From positions 1 through 64,000 of the forward strand of contig CAYPHY010000029.1 in the NCBI GenBank assembly GCA_964410625.1: a DNA stretch of 64,000 nt. The letters run 5' to 3'. The position numbers and the translations under genes were made by a program. This stretch comes from CAYPHY01 sp964410625 (GTDB taxonomy: Bacteria > Chloroflexota > Anaerolineae > Promineifilales > Promineifilaceae). Positions within the stretch are counted from its first letter, which is position 1. The number at the start of each line of letters is the position of its first letter. Below the pieces are notes generated by a model that saw nothing but the letters and a program-made list of their open reading frames with translations, had not been told where the DNA came from and did not search any database. This document shows, in pieces, positions 16,972-24,726 of the stretch.

Positions 16972-18678
16972 GTGTTAAAATATGGGGCTATGTTGAATAG
17001 TATAGATAGTAAGAATAATTTATTACATCATCAGTTAGCGGTATCCGTCAAGCAGGCAATTGCCCAGGCACAAGCGGCCGCCGAACTGGCTGCTTTTGAT
17101 ATTCCTGATGTCGTCGTTGAACGGCCGCGTGACCCTTCGCATGGCGATTATGCCTCGGCGATTGCGCTGCAACTGGCGCGTCCGGCACGGCAAGCCCCGC
17201 TGAAGATCGCCCAGACGATTGCCGATCACCTGGTCTATCCCGATTTTCTGGCCGAAGTGACGGTCGCGCCGCCGGGGTTCATCAACTTTCGCCTGTCGGC
17301 CGCCTGGCTACAGGAGTTGGTTGAGCGCATCATTCGCGAAGGCGACCAGTACGCCACTTTTAATTTGGGGCAGGGCAAGAAGGCACAGGTGGAGTGTGTC
17401 AGCGCCAACCCGACCGGCCCGATTACTATCGGCCGCACGCGAGGGGGCGTGATCGGCGATACGCTGGCGCGGGTGCTGCGGGCGGCCGGTTATGATGTCA
17501 CGCTCGAATATTACTACAACGACGCCGGGCGGCAGGTGACGTTGCTTGGCGAATCGTTGCGCATCCGTTACCTGCAACAGTTGGGACAGGATGTTGAGTT
17601 GGGTGACGAGCATTACCAGGGTGACTACCTCATTGATCTGGCGAAGGAGTTGCTGGCGGTTTATGGGGATACGCTTGCGGAACGGCCGGTGGAGTTCTTC
17701 GGTCAATACGCCCAAGACCGTATTTCACGCCAGCAAAAAGAGACGCTGGCGGCGATCAATATCATCTTCGATGTCTATTACCGCGAACAAAGTCTTTACG
17801 AGACGGGCAAGGTATGGGCGGCGCTGAAGGATTTGCAAGAAAAAGGGTATGTCTATGAAAAAGAGGGGGCGCAATGGTTCAGGACAACGGCCTTTGGTGA
17901 CGACAAGGATCGCGTCCTGGTCAAATCCTCTGGTGAACCGACCTATCGCCTGCCCGATATGGCCTATCATTGGGACAAGGGGCAGCGGGGGTTTGATCTG
18001 GTCGTGGATGTCTTCGGCCCCGATCACCATGCGACTGCCACCCAGGTACTCATGGGCGTCAAGGCGTTGGGTTATGAGCCAGACTTTGTCCACACGCTGC
18101 TGCACCAGATCGTTTCGCTGACGCGCAGCGGTGAGCAGGTGAAGATGAGCACACGGCGCGGCCATTATGTGACGCTAGATGAATTGCTGGCCGAAGTTGG
18201 CCCTGATCCCATTCGCTACTTCATGATCTCCCGCTCGGCCAACAGCCCGGTGGATTTCGACCTTGATCTGGCGGTGGAACATTCGGATAAGAACCCGGTC
18301 TACTATATTCAAAATGCCCATGTGCGTTGCGCCGGCATCTTCCGCCGCTGGGTGGAGGCAGGGTATGACGCCGATGCCGATCAGGACGCTGATTTGAGCT
18401 TGCTAACGCATGAACGGGAGATCGCTTTTTTGCGCAAGGCGTTGGAACTGAGTGAGGTGTTGGAGTTGATCGCCACCACCTATGAGCCACACCGCCTGGC
18501 CTTCTATGCCTACGATCTGGCGGCACTGTTTCATCCGACCTACGAGGAGTGCCGCGTGCTGCATAGCGAGGTGCCAGAGCCGTTGCGGCTGGCGCGGTTG
18601 CGCTTTTACCGCGCGGCGAAGCAGCTTTTTGCGCGGGTGCTGGATTTGATGGGCATGAGTGCGCCAGAGGTTATGTAG
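16972..18678 (+). CDS. argS: Arginyl-tRNA synthetase with altered HIGH motif
   Basis: The GTG at 16972 directly follows an AGGAGAG site; ATG 16990 is the alternative. The 568 residues include the N-terminal tRNA-D-loop recognition domain (PRDPSHGDYASAIALQLAR), the class I catalytic domain beginning SANPTGP, KMSTR at 391-395 as the KMSKS equivalent, and the anticodon-binding helical domain with the normal end MGMSAPEVM. It charges tRNA-Arg in the cytoplasm. The usual HxGH after NPTGPL is here TIGR (residues 152-155), so both signature histidines are missing. I recall Chloroflexota ArgRS with TVGN at this site, so this may be a lineage variant. No second argS is visible. Confidence 0.95.
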   Translation: MLKYGAMLNSIDSKNNLLHHQLAVSVKQAIAQAQAAAELAAFDIPDVVVERPRDPSHGDYASAIALQLARPARQAPLKIAQTIADHLVYPDFLAEVTVAPPGFINFRLSAAWLQELVERIIREGDQYATFNLGQGKKAQVECVSANPTGPITIGRTRGGVIGDTLARVLRAAGYDVTLEYYYNDAGRQVTLLGESLRIRYLQQLGQDVELGDEHYQGDYLIDLAKELLAVYGDTLAERPVEFFGQYAQDRISRQQKETLAAINIIFDVYYREQSLYETGKVWAALKDLQEKGYVYEKEGAQWFRTTAFGDDKDRVLVKSSGEPTYRLPDMAYHWDKGQRGFDLVVDVFGPDHHATATQVLMGVKALGYEPDFVHTLLHQIVSLTRSGEQVKMSTRRGHYVTLDELLAEVGPDPIRYFMISRSANSPVDFDLDLAVEHSDKNPVYYIQNAHVRCAGIFRRWVEAGYDADADQDADLSLLTHEREIAFLRKALELSEVLELIATTYEPHRLAFYAYDLAALFHPTYEECRVLHSEVPEPLRLARLRFYRAAKQLFARVLDLMGMSAPEVM

Positions 18679-18680
18679 GG

Positions 18681-18718
18681 GATGAGTGGTTAGTGGCTAG
18701 TGGTTAGGGACTGGTGTT
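18681..18718. repeat. gtggttagtggctagtggtt repeat
   Basis: Degenerate copies of gtggttagtggctagtggtt fill the 46-base gap between argS and the Yip1-like gene. The complementary form (cactaaccactcgccact) is at 57843-57903. Confidence 0.6.
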
Positions 18719-18724
18719 TAACAG

Positions 18725-19405
18725 ATGTTACCGGGCAAAGATTTCTTGGGGACATTGTGGGCGGTGCTGGGCGGGTTGCTGCGGCTCGATCCGGCGGCCT
18801 ATGAGGCGGCGTTGGCTTCGGCCGACAGCACCCAACTGGGATTGACCACCCTCTTTCTCGGCGGGCTGTCCATCACGTTGGGGCAAAGCGTGGTCTTGTT
18901 TGCCAACCGCGTCAGCCGCTCGCGCTTTATCATCAGCCTGATCGCCTCGGCCGTCTTGTTCGTCGTCAGCGTGATCTTTTGGGCGTTGTCCATCTGGGCG
19001 ATTGCCACCTTTGTGTTGGATGAGCAACAGCCGTTTACCGCAGTCCTGACCGTCGTTGGCCTCAGCTATGCCCCCTTCCTCTTTGGCTTCCTCGTGTTGC
19101 TGCCCTATGTGGGTAATATTCTTGATAACGTTCTCCACATCTGGGTTTTCCTCGGCACATTGGTCGGCGTCTCGCGCTTATTTGGTTTCACCTTGTGGCA
19201 GGCGTTGCTTTGCTGTTTGTTGGGTTGGGTGTTGCTGGAGGTTGTGTCTCGTTTCGGGGCGCAGGCGATTGAAGCGGCCGAAGATTGGGTCTGGCGCATC
19301 TCCACCGGCACAGCGGCCGAGCAGGAGACAGACACGCTGATCGAAGCGTTCGTTCGTCAGGCGCGGGAGCAGGAGAGAATGGGGACTAAGAGACTAGGAG
19401 ACTGA
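18725..19405 (+). CDS. Yip1-like multi-pass membrane protein
   Basis: This 226-residue protein starts LPGKDFLGTLWAVLGGLLRLDP, the amphipathic lead-in typical of bacterial Yip1-domain proteins. About five membrane segments follow (around residues 40-58, 67-95, 105-130, 135-155 and 158-180). The role is unknown; Yip1 proteins are generally membrane-organising. The last residues (RMGTKRLGD) are encoded by a gagactaagagactaggag repeat that continues past the stop, so the original C-terminus has probably been replaced. It lies downstream of argS and 75 bases before a hydrolase gene, possibly in one transcript. Confidence 0.7.
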   Translation: MLPGKDFLGTLWAVLGGLLRLDPAAYEAALASADSTQLGLTTLFLGGLSITLGQSVVLFANRVSRSRFIISLIASAVLFVVSVIFWALSIWAIATFVLDEQQPFTAVLTVVGLSYAPFLFGFLVLLPYVGNILDNVLHIWVFLGTLVGVSRLFGFTLWQALLCCLLGWVLLEVVSRFGAQAIEAAEDWVWRISTGTAAEQETDTLIEAFVRQAREQERMGTKRLGD

Positions 19406-19478
19406 GAGATTGGGCAACTGAGAGATTTTGTCCATCTACGCTACTGCCAACTGCCGACTGTCCACTGCTTACCGATCA
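19376..19478. repeat. agagactaggagact and cactgcttacc repeats
   Basis: The words gactaagagactaggagact (19384-19403) begin inside the preceding gene. They are followed by gccaactgccgactgtccac-type words up to the next ATG. Both families recur at 36171-36268. Confidence 0.7.
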
Positions 19479-19480
19479 CC

Positions 19481-20482
19481 ATGAATCTTCTATTCGAGTC
19501 ACTCATCCTCCTCTGCGGCGTGGGGGTGTTGCTGCTGATCTTTTTGGCCTTGCTCTCCCCGTTCGAGACGCTTGGCTGGTGGGCGGGATGGTCGCAGCGA
19601 CGGCTGACGCCCACAGGCCGAGCGAACCCGGAAATGATACCCTCGGCGAGCGGTGTTGGTGCAGACGCTGAAGGGCAGGCGGCTATTGGAAGCCCTCCTT
19701 CCGCACCGGTCTATATCGTCTATCTGACGGCCATTGGCGGTATTTCGGCCGAAGCCCTTTCCGGCCGCGAGCGTGGCTTTCTCGAACGGCTGGGCGAACG
19801 GTTGCCGGATGGGGTCGTCGTCCACGATGTTTTCCCTTTTTCAGTGACCAATAACCCGCTGAATGGCGAGCGGCAATTTGCCTGGTTGTGGGATTGGATT
19901 CACCGAAGCCGTTTGCAGGGGCGGCCGGGCGTTCTCAGCGCCTTTATCTTTGTGCGGAATCTATTCCAGGTGGGCGTATCGGCCGATCCACGCTATGGCC
20001 CCATCTATAACGTCGGGGTTGGGTATGAGATCGCCCGCAGCCTCTTTCGCCATGGTTACCCACCAGAAGGGGGTTGTCCGATTGTGGTGATGGGTTGGAG
20101 CGGTGGCGGGCAGATCGCGCTGGGCGTCGGCCGTTATCTGGCCGAAGGGTTGGCTGCGCCGGTCTATGTCATCTCCATCGGTGGCGTATTGAGCGATGAT
20201 CCGGCTATCGCTTACATCCGTCACCTTTACCACCTGGAAGGTTCCAGAGATAAATTCCCGCGCATTGGGGATGTGCTGTTCCCCGGCCGTTGGCCCATCG
20301 TCACCTATTCCGCCTGGAACCAGGCCAAACGAGCCGGTAAGATCACAACAATCGATCCTGGCCCGATGCGCCACACCGGACAGGGTGATTATTTTGATTC
20401 ACGCAACCGCCTACCCGACGGTCAAACCTATGTGGAAAAGACGGTGGAGGTTATCGGGGCAATTATAGACGGCATCATGTAG
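19481..20482 (+). CDS. Membrane-anchored alpha/beta hydrolase-like protein
   Basis: This 333-residue protein begins with a hydrophobic helix (residues 3-28, LLFESLILLCGVGVLLLIFL) that likely anchors it. A linker of about 45 residues precedes the folded domain. VVMGWSGGGQIALGVG is a GxSxG nucleophile elbow, and the domain starts with PVYIVYLTAIGGISAE, typical of a lipase/esterase-like fold. A His suited to a catalytic dyad occurs late (PGPMRHTGQGDYF). Substrate unknown. The gene precedes a second hydrolase of a different subfamily, with the assembly gap between them. Confidence 0.7.
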   Translation: MNLLFESLILLCGVGVLLLIFLALLSPFETLGWWAGWSQRRLTPTGRANPEMIPSASGVGADAEGQAAIGSPPSAPVYIVYLTAIGGISAEALSGRERGFLERLGERLPDGVVVHDVFPFSVTNNPLNGERQFAWLWDWIHRSRLQGRPGVLSAFIFVRNLFQVGVSADPRYGPIYNVGVGYEIARSLFRHGYPPEGGCPIVVMGWSGGGQIALGVGRYLAEGLAAPVYVISIGGVLSDDPAIAYIRHLYHLEGSRDKFPRIGDVLFPGRWPIVTYSAWNQAKRAGKITTIDPGPMRHTGQGDYFDSRNRLPDGQTYVEKTVEVIGAIIDGIM

Positions 20483-20499
20483 GGGCAGGTCTTGTGCCT

Positions 20500-20735
20500 G
20501 CCCTTGGTTGGGCANNNNNNNNNNNNNNNNNNNNNNNNNNNNNNNNNNNNNNNNNNNNNNNNNNNNNNNNNNNNNNNNNNNNNNNNNNNNNNNNNNNNNN
20601 NNNNNNNNNNNNNNACCATAAGGGTTGGGCAACCATAAGGGTTGGGCAACCATAAGGGTTGGGCAACCATAAGGGTTGGGCAACCACAAGGGTTGGGCAA
20701 CCATAAGGGTTGGGCAACCACAAGGGTTGCCCCTA
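20500..20735. repeat. 17-bp tandem repeat containing an assembly gap
   Basis: The unit cataagggttgggcaac is repeated head to tail at least seven times after the gap (20615-20735), with cacaag variants. A gttgggca end is seen just before it. Bases 20515-20614 are exactly 100 Ns, a conventional placeholder, so the true copy number is unknown. The flanking words aggggcaggtcttgtgcctgccc and ttgcccctac look like array ends. Every unit contains the palindromic gttgggcaac. Confidence 0.9.
20515..20614. other. Assembly gap (100 Ns)
   Basis: The run of N begins after ggttgggca and ends before accataaggg. It is flanked on both sides by the same tandem repeat, so the contig join rests on repeat sequence and its order is less certain than elsewhere. 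Confidence 0.98.
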
Positions 20736-20780
20736 CATTATTTGGGTTGTAGCCAGTTTTGTAATAGTATCTTACATCAT

Positions 20781-22064
20781 ATGATCCATTATCTGATTCG
20801 CTCATTGAGCTTAATGACGGCCGCGCTGGCGGGGCTGCTCATTTTTCGGCCGCGTAATGGCGTCCTACATGCCCTCCTTTGGATTCCCAAGCTCCTGGTG
20901 GCCGCGCTTGCCCCCTTGTTGGCGCTGGCCGGTGGCTTTTGGACGGTGGTGGGGGTGCGGCGGAAGGATTGGTGGATCATCGGCGCGGGGCTGCTTGGAG
21001 CGGCCGCCGCCGGACGGCACATCAACCAGATCACCCGGCGGCATGAGGCCCGCTTTGCGGATGTATTTGGCGCCGATTGGCAGGTGAAGATCGCCCCCGA
21101 CTTGCGCCAGACGCTCTCGGCACGGCCGTGGCAACCCTGGGCCATCCCGGACACGGTCGCGGCCGAACGGGATGTGGTCTATACCACCAATCCAGAGACC
21201 GGACAGGCGTTGCACGCCGATATTCTGCGACCCCCACCCGGCACGCGGCCGACCGGCGTGGCGATGATTTGGGTTCATGGCGGTGCCTGGCGATTGGGGC
21301 AGCGCAACATTGATAAGTTCCCATACTTTCACCGGCTGGCCGCCCAGGGCCATCTGGTGATGGACATTGATTACACGCTCGCCCCACAAGGGACCATCCG
21401 CCAGATGGTTTTAGAGGTCAAGCAAGCGGTTTTGTGGTTGAAGGCCCACGCGGCCGAATACCAAATCGATCCGCAGCGCATTGTCCTGGGCGGGCAATCG
21501 GCCGGGGGGCATTTATCGCTTCTGGCCGCCTATACCAGCGACCCCAATATCCACCCGACGCTCCAGGTGGAAGAAGTGGACGGCATCCACGATGCTTCCG
21601 TGCGTGGCGTGATTTCCTTGTATGGCCCGACCGACCTGCTTGGCTTGCACGATGAGGTAGAGACCCGCTTCGGCCGTTATATGGCTTCTCAACTATCGCA
21701 AACCACGGTGGGTATGTTAAATCGTCGTGGTCATCCCCTTGCTAAAATATTTGATGGTATGGAAAGCGTGGTTGGCGCCGATCCAGTTGATGATCCCGAT
21801 GTTTATGCCCTGCTTTCACCGCTGAACTATGCCTGCGGCGAATGTCCACCGACCCTGTTGGTGCATGGCGACCATGATTTCCTGGTCAATGATCGCGGTT
21901 CGAAGGAGCTATACCAGCGTTTGCAAGACAGGGGCGCGCCGGTTGTCTACCTCTCTTTTCCTGGGTGTGACCATTCATTCGATTCAGTCCTGCCGCAGTT
22001 CTCTCCCGCTTCGCAAGCGGCCGCCTATCACATTGAGCGATTTTTGGCCTTAATGGCTGGATAA
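20781..22064 (+). CDS. Membrane-anchored HSL-family esterase/lipase
   Basis: I chose ATG 20781 (MIHYLIRSLSLM); upstream codons are only the tandem repeat read in frame. The 427 residues begin with two to three hydrophobic segments (to ~residue 75). A hormone-sensitive-lipase-type domain follows: oxyanion motif VHGGAWRLGQRN, nucleophile elbow GGQSAGGHLSLL, an acid in HGDHDFLV, and His in GCDHSFD. These are the complete catalytic elements of a carboxylesterase (alpha/beta hydrolase 3). Substrate unknown; an acyl ester is expected. The 3' end converges with the first NBR1-META gene across a hairpin. Confidence 0.88.
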   Translation: MIHYLIRSLSLMTAALAGLLIFRPRNGVLHALLWIPKLLVAALAPLLALAGGFWTVVGVRRKDWWIIGAGLLGAAAAGRHINQITRRHEARFADVFGADWQVKIAPDLRQTLSARPWQPWAIPDTVAAERDVVYTTNPETGQALHADILRPPPGTRPTGVAMIWVHGGAWRLGQRNIDKFPYFHRLAAQGHLVMDIDYTLAPQGTIRQMVLEVKQAVLWLKAHAAEYQIDPQRIVLGGQSAGGHLSLLAAYTSDPNIHPTLQVEEVDGIHDASVRGVISLYGPTDLLGLHDEVETRFGRYMASQLSQTTVGMLNRRGHPLAKIFDGMESVVGADPVDDPDVYALLSPLNYACGECPPTLLVHGDHDFLVNDRGSKELYQRLQDRGAPVVYLSFPGCDHSFDSVLPQFSPASQAAAYHIERFLALMAG

Positions 22065-22065
22065 C

Positions 22066-22140
22066 GACAACGGATACAGAAATAAACGGATAAACGGTTA
22101 CTCCTGCATCCGTTTGTTTCTATATCCGTTGTACTTCTCC
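22066..22140. terminator. aacggata inverted array between convergent genes
   Basis: acaacggatacagaaataaa and ggataaacgg words face catccgtttgtttctatatccgttg. The paired arms can form a long stem between the esterase and the solute-binding gene, whose 3' ends converge here. A similar array lies at 51010-51230. Confidence 0.7.
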
Positions 22141-22149
22141 CGCCGCTGT

Positions 22150-24666
22150 CTACCGCCCTCGGCCGACAAAGTGCAGCGTCTCCTGTCCCGCTCCATTCCT
22201 GATAATCAACGTATTGCTGTCCGTCAATTCATAGCTAGCCGCCTGGCGCAGAGCGTTGAAGAACGACTGCTCCTGGGCTTCAAGCCCTGGCGGGTTGGGG
22301 CAGGCCACCCGCGAGGCCTGGAAGTCGCTGATCGTGATTGAACCGGCGTTGGCAGTGTATCGGCCGCTGAAGGTATTACATCCGCCTGAGCCGTTCAGAT
22401 CATTGCTTGTGCCAAAGATGAGCAGCGAGACGGCTTCGGCGATGGCTGGTTGGCCGTTGATCGTCGAGAGCGTCCAGTTTGTTCCCCGCAGCGGATCGAC
22501 CGGCGGCGCGTCTACAACGGAGATGGTGCGCTCTTCGGCCGCCTGGTTCCCGGCCGTGTTCGATGCTTCCAGGCGATAGACCACCGAACCGGCGAAGTTG
22601 ATGCAATCTTGTGCCGAGCCGCTGAAGGAGGCGTTGTCGAGAACGACCGCGCCATTACGCCGCAGCCGGACGAAGGAGGTGCCGCCGCTGGTGCCCCAGT
22701 TGATTTGCACACATTGCCCCGTCTGTATCTGCGCCGGGGTGACGTTAAAGAGGTTGATGATCGGCGCGGCCGGCGGCTGGGTTGGGGCGGGGGTGGCCGT
22801 TGCCGGATTGACGACATTGACAAATTGCTGGCCGCGACTGCTGCCGCCGGGGCCGTCCGCCTGAATGGTATAGGTGACCGTTCCAGGGCCGCCGGGACAG
22901 TTCTGGATACTGCCACTGCGCGGCGCAGCGTCCCAGATCAAGTTGTTGTTGGCGGTGATCATCACCCGCGACACTTCCCCACGCACATCCCACTGCACAA
23001 TCACACATTGGCCGGTGGTGATTTGCGCCGGGTTGGCGGCGAATTGGGCGATGACCGGCGCGTTTGGCGCGGGGTTGACGTAGATCGTCACCTGCCTCAC
23101 CTCGACGGTGTTATCGAATTTGACCACACGCAGATTGTAGAGCGTGGCCCGCTGGGGGCAGACGGAGCGTGTGCCTGCGGCCGGGACGGGGTTGAATTGC
23201 CACTGTTCCCCCTCGGCATAGAGATAGCTCTCGCGCACGTTTTGGACGTCCCAACTGAGTGTGGCGCATTGCCCTTGCAGTATGGTGGTGCGGTCGGCGC
23301 TGAAGTTGATGTTGGGTGAAGGCGTTTGCGTGGGGGGTGGGGTGGCGGTGGCCGGGATGGGAACGCGGATACCAACCCAAATGCGGTCGCCAAACGGCCG
23401 TCCTTGCCCATCCACCATCTGCCAAAAGCCCTGGTATGTATTGGGTTGCAAGGGCGCGATTAAATTGACATAAATATCATATGCCTGACTGGTGGCGACC
23501 AGTCCCAGGATGGGTGTGGGCTGGCCGCCCATGCTTGCTTCCGGCAAGTTGCCGCTGACAAATACCAGGCGATAGCTGCTGTTCCAAGTGCAAGTGCCGT
23601 TGTTGCTGATGCGCCAACCCTTTTGAAACGCCTGGCCGGGAGCGACCAGCGGCGGGGCGGTCATGTTGCGATCATCCAGATTGAGATCGGCGATATACCG
23701 CATCCCGTTGACGCAGGGGACGGCCGTTGGCGGAGCAACCGCGGTTGCGGTGGGTGCGACCGGCGTGGCGGGTGGCAGCGGCGTCGGTGTGCTGGTTGGC
23801 GGGTCAACCACATCACCAGGATCAACGCCGGTATATTGGGCGATCAGCGCGGCCAACTGCCCGTCATTTTGCATCTGGAGCAAGACCTGGTTGATTTGCG
23901 CTCGTAGGGCGTCGGCTCCTTTGGGGAAGGCAATGGCAAAGAGTTGCCGGTTTAGCCCGCGGGCGGCCACGGTGACGCCACCCTGCGCGGCCGCGTCTTG
24001 GGCTGGTTGGGCGTCGAGCGCGACCAGATCGATCCGATTTTCACGTAGATCGCCAATGGCTTGATCGATCCGCTCATAAACAAAGAGATTGCCCGCGGGG
24101 GCCTGCCCGTTATTGATCAGGCTCGTTTGCAGCCACTCCTCATAGACGCTGCCTTGCTGCACGCCAATACGTTGACCGATAATATCGTTGACCGAGGTGA
24201 TCGGGCCTGACTCTCCTTGCCGCGCCAGAAACGCATCTTCACTGACGAAGTAGGTATGGGAGAAATCAATGGTTGCCTGTCGTTCCGGCGTGATGGAAAG
24301 GGCGGCAACAGCGACATCAATCTGGCGTAGCTGTAACGCGCCGGGCAAGCCCTCGAAAGCCATATCCTGAATTTCGACGTTGACCCCCAGACGACGGCCG
24401 ACTTCGCGAATCAAAGCCACATCCAAACCATCCAGTTGGAACTCATCGGTGTAGTAGGCAAAGGGGGGATAGTCGGCCGAGGTGCCCACCAGCAGCGTTC
24501 CCGCAGCCTGTACCCGTGCCCATGAATCATCAGCTACGGCCGTTGGTGTGGGCGTGGGTGGATTGAGCAGCCGTTGACCGACCAGCACATAATACAGTAG
24601 ACCGGCGACGATAAGGGCGGCGATGATCAGGGCTATCAGTAAGATGTTTAACTGCCTTCTATTCAT
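22150..24666 (-). CDS. Membrane-anchored solute-binding / NBR1-Ig / META protein, copy 1
   Basis: I chose ATG 24666 (MNRRQLNILL), after a GGAAGGAAG-rich site; 838 residues. The N-terminal membrane anchor (~5-32) is followed by a family 3 solute-binding domain (LVGTSADYPPFAYYTDE, then GLDVALIREVGRRLGV, ~55-290), as in amino-acid ABC receptors. A Thr/Pro linker leads to an NBR1-type Ig domain (FQKGWRISNNGTCTWNSSY, ~340-450). Three Ig-like modules each carry GQCxxxxW and a second Cys, suggesting a disulfide. A C-terminal META/HslJ-like domain has GSGGCNTFSGRY. It was probably a receptor or sensor, since no permease or ATPase gene is adjacent. Its paralogue lies 60 bases upstream on the same strand. 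Confidence 0.88.
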   Translation of the reverse strand: MNRRQLNILLIALIIAALIVAGLLYYVLVGQRLLNPPTPTPTAVADDSWARVQAAGTLLVGTSADYPPFAYYTDEFQLDGLDVALIREVGRRLGVNVEIQDMAFEGLPGALQLRQIDVAVAALSITPERQATIDFSHTYFVSEDAFLARQGESGPITSVNDIIGQRIGVQQGSVYEEWLQTSLINNGQAPAGNLFVYERIDQAIGDLRENRIDLVALDAQPAQDAAAQGGVTVAARGLNRQLFAIAFPKGADALRAQINQVLLQMQNDGQLAALIAQYTGVDPGDVVDPPTSTPTPLPPATPVAPTATAVAPPTAVPCVNGMRYIADLNLDDRNMTAPPLVAPGQAFQKGWRISNNGTCTWNSSYRLVFVSGNLPEASMGGQPTPILGLVATSQAYDIYVNLIAPLQPNTYQGFWQMVDGQGRPFGDRIWVGIRVPIPATATPPPTQTPSPNINFSADRTTILQGQCATLSWDVQNVRESYLYAEGEQWQFNPVPAAGTRSVCPQRATLYNLRVVKFDNTVEVRQVTIYVNPAPNAPVIAQFAANPAQITTGQCVIVQWDVRGEVSRVMITANNNLIWDAAPRSGSIQNCPGGPGTVTYTIQADGPGGSSRGQQFVNVVNPATATPAPTQPPAAPIINLFNVTPAQIQTGQCVQINWGTSGGTSFVRLRRNGAVVLDNASFSGSAQDCINFAGSVVYRLEASNTAGNQAAEERTISVVDAPPVDPLRGTNWTLSTINGQPAIAEAVSLLIFGTSNDLNGSGGCNTFSGRYTANAGSITISDFQASRVACPNPPGLEAQEQSFFNALRQAASYELTDSNTLIIRNGAGQETLHFVGRGR

Positions 24667-24697
24667 GGTACAACTTCCTTCCAATCACCAGGTGTTC

Positions 24698-24720
24698 GCG
24701 CGGGTTGTTTACCCGCGCTA
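24698..24720. repeat. gcgcgggttgtttacccgcgc hairpin between the paralogues
   Basis: This near-perfect palindrome lies in the 60-base gap separating the two solute-binding/META genes. It could lower transcription of the second gene relative to the first. Confidence 0.75.
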
Positions 24721-24726
24721 CATGGG

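Noticed and set aside
20615..20735. Tandem repeat as a CRISPR array
   Set aside because: Units are contiguous 17-mers with no spacers, and there are no cas genes nearby.
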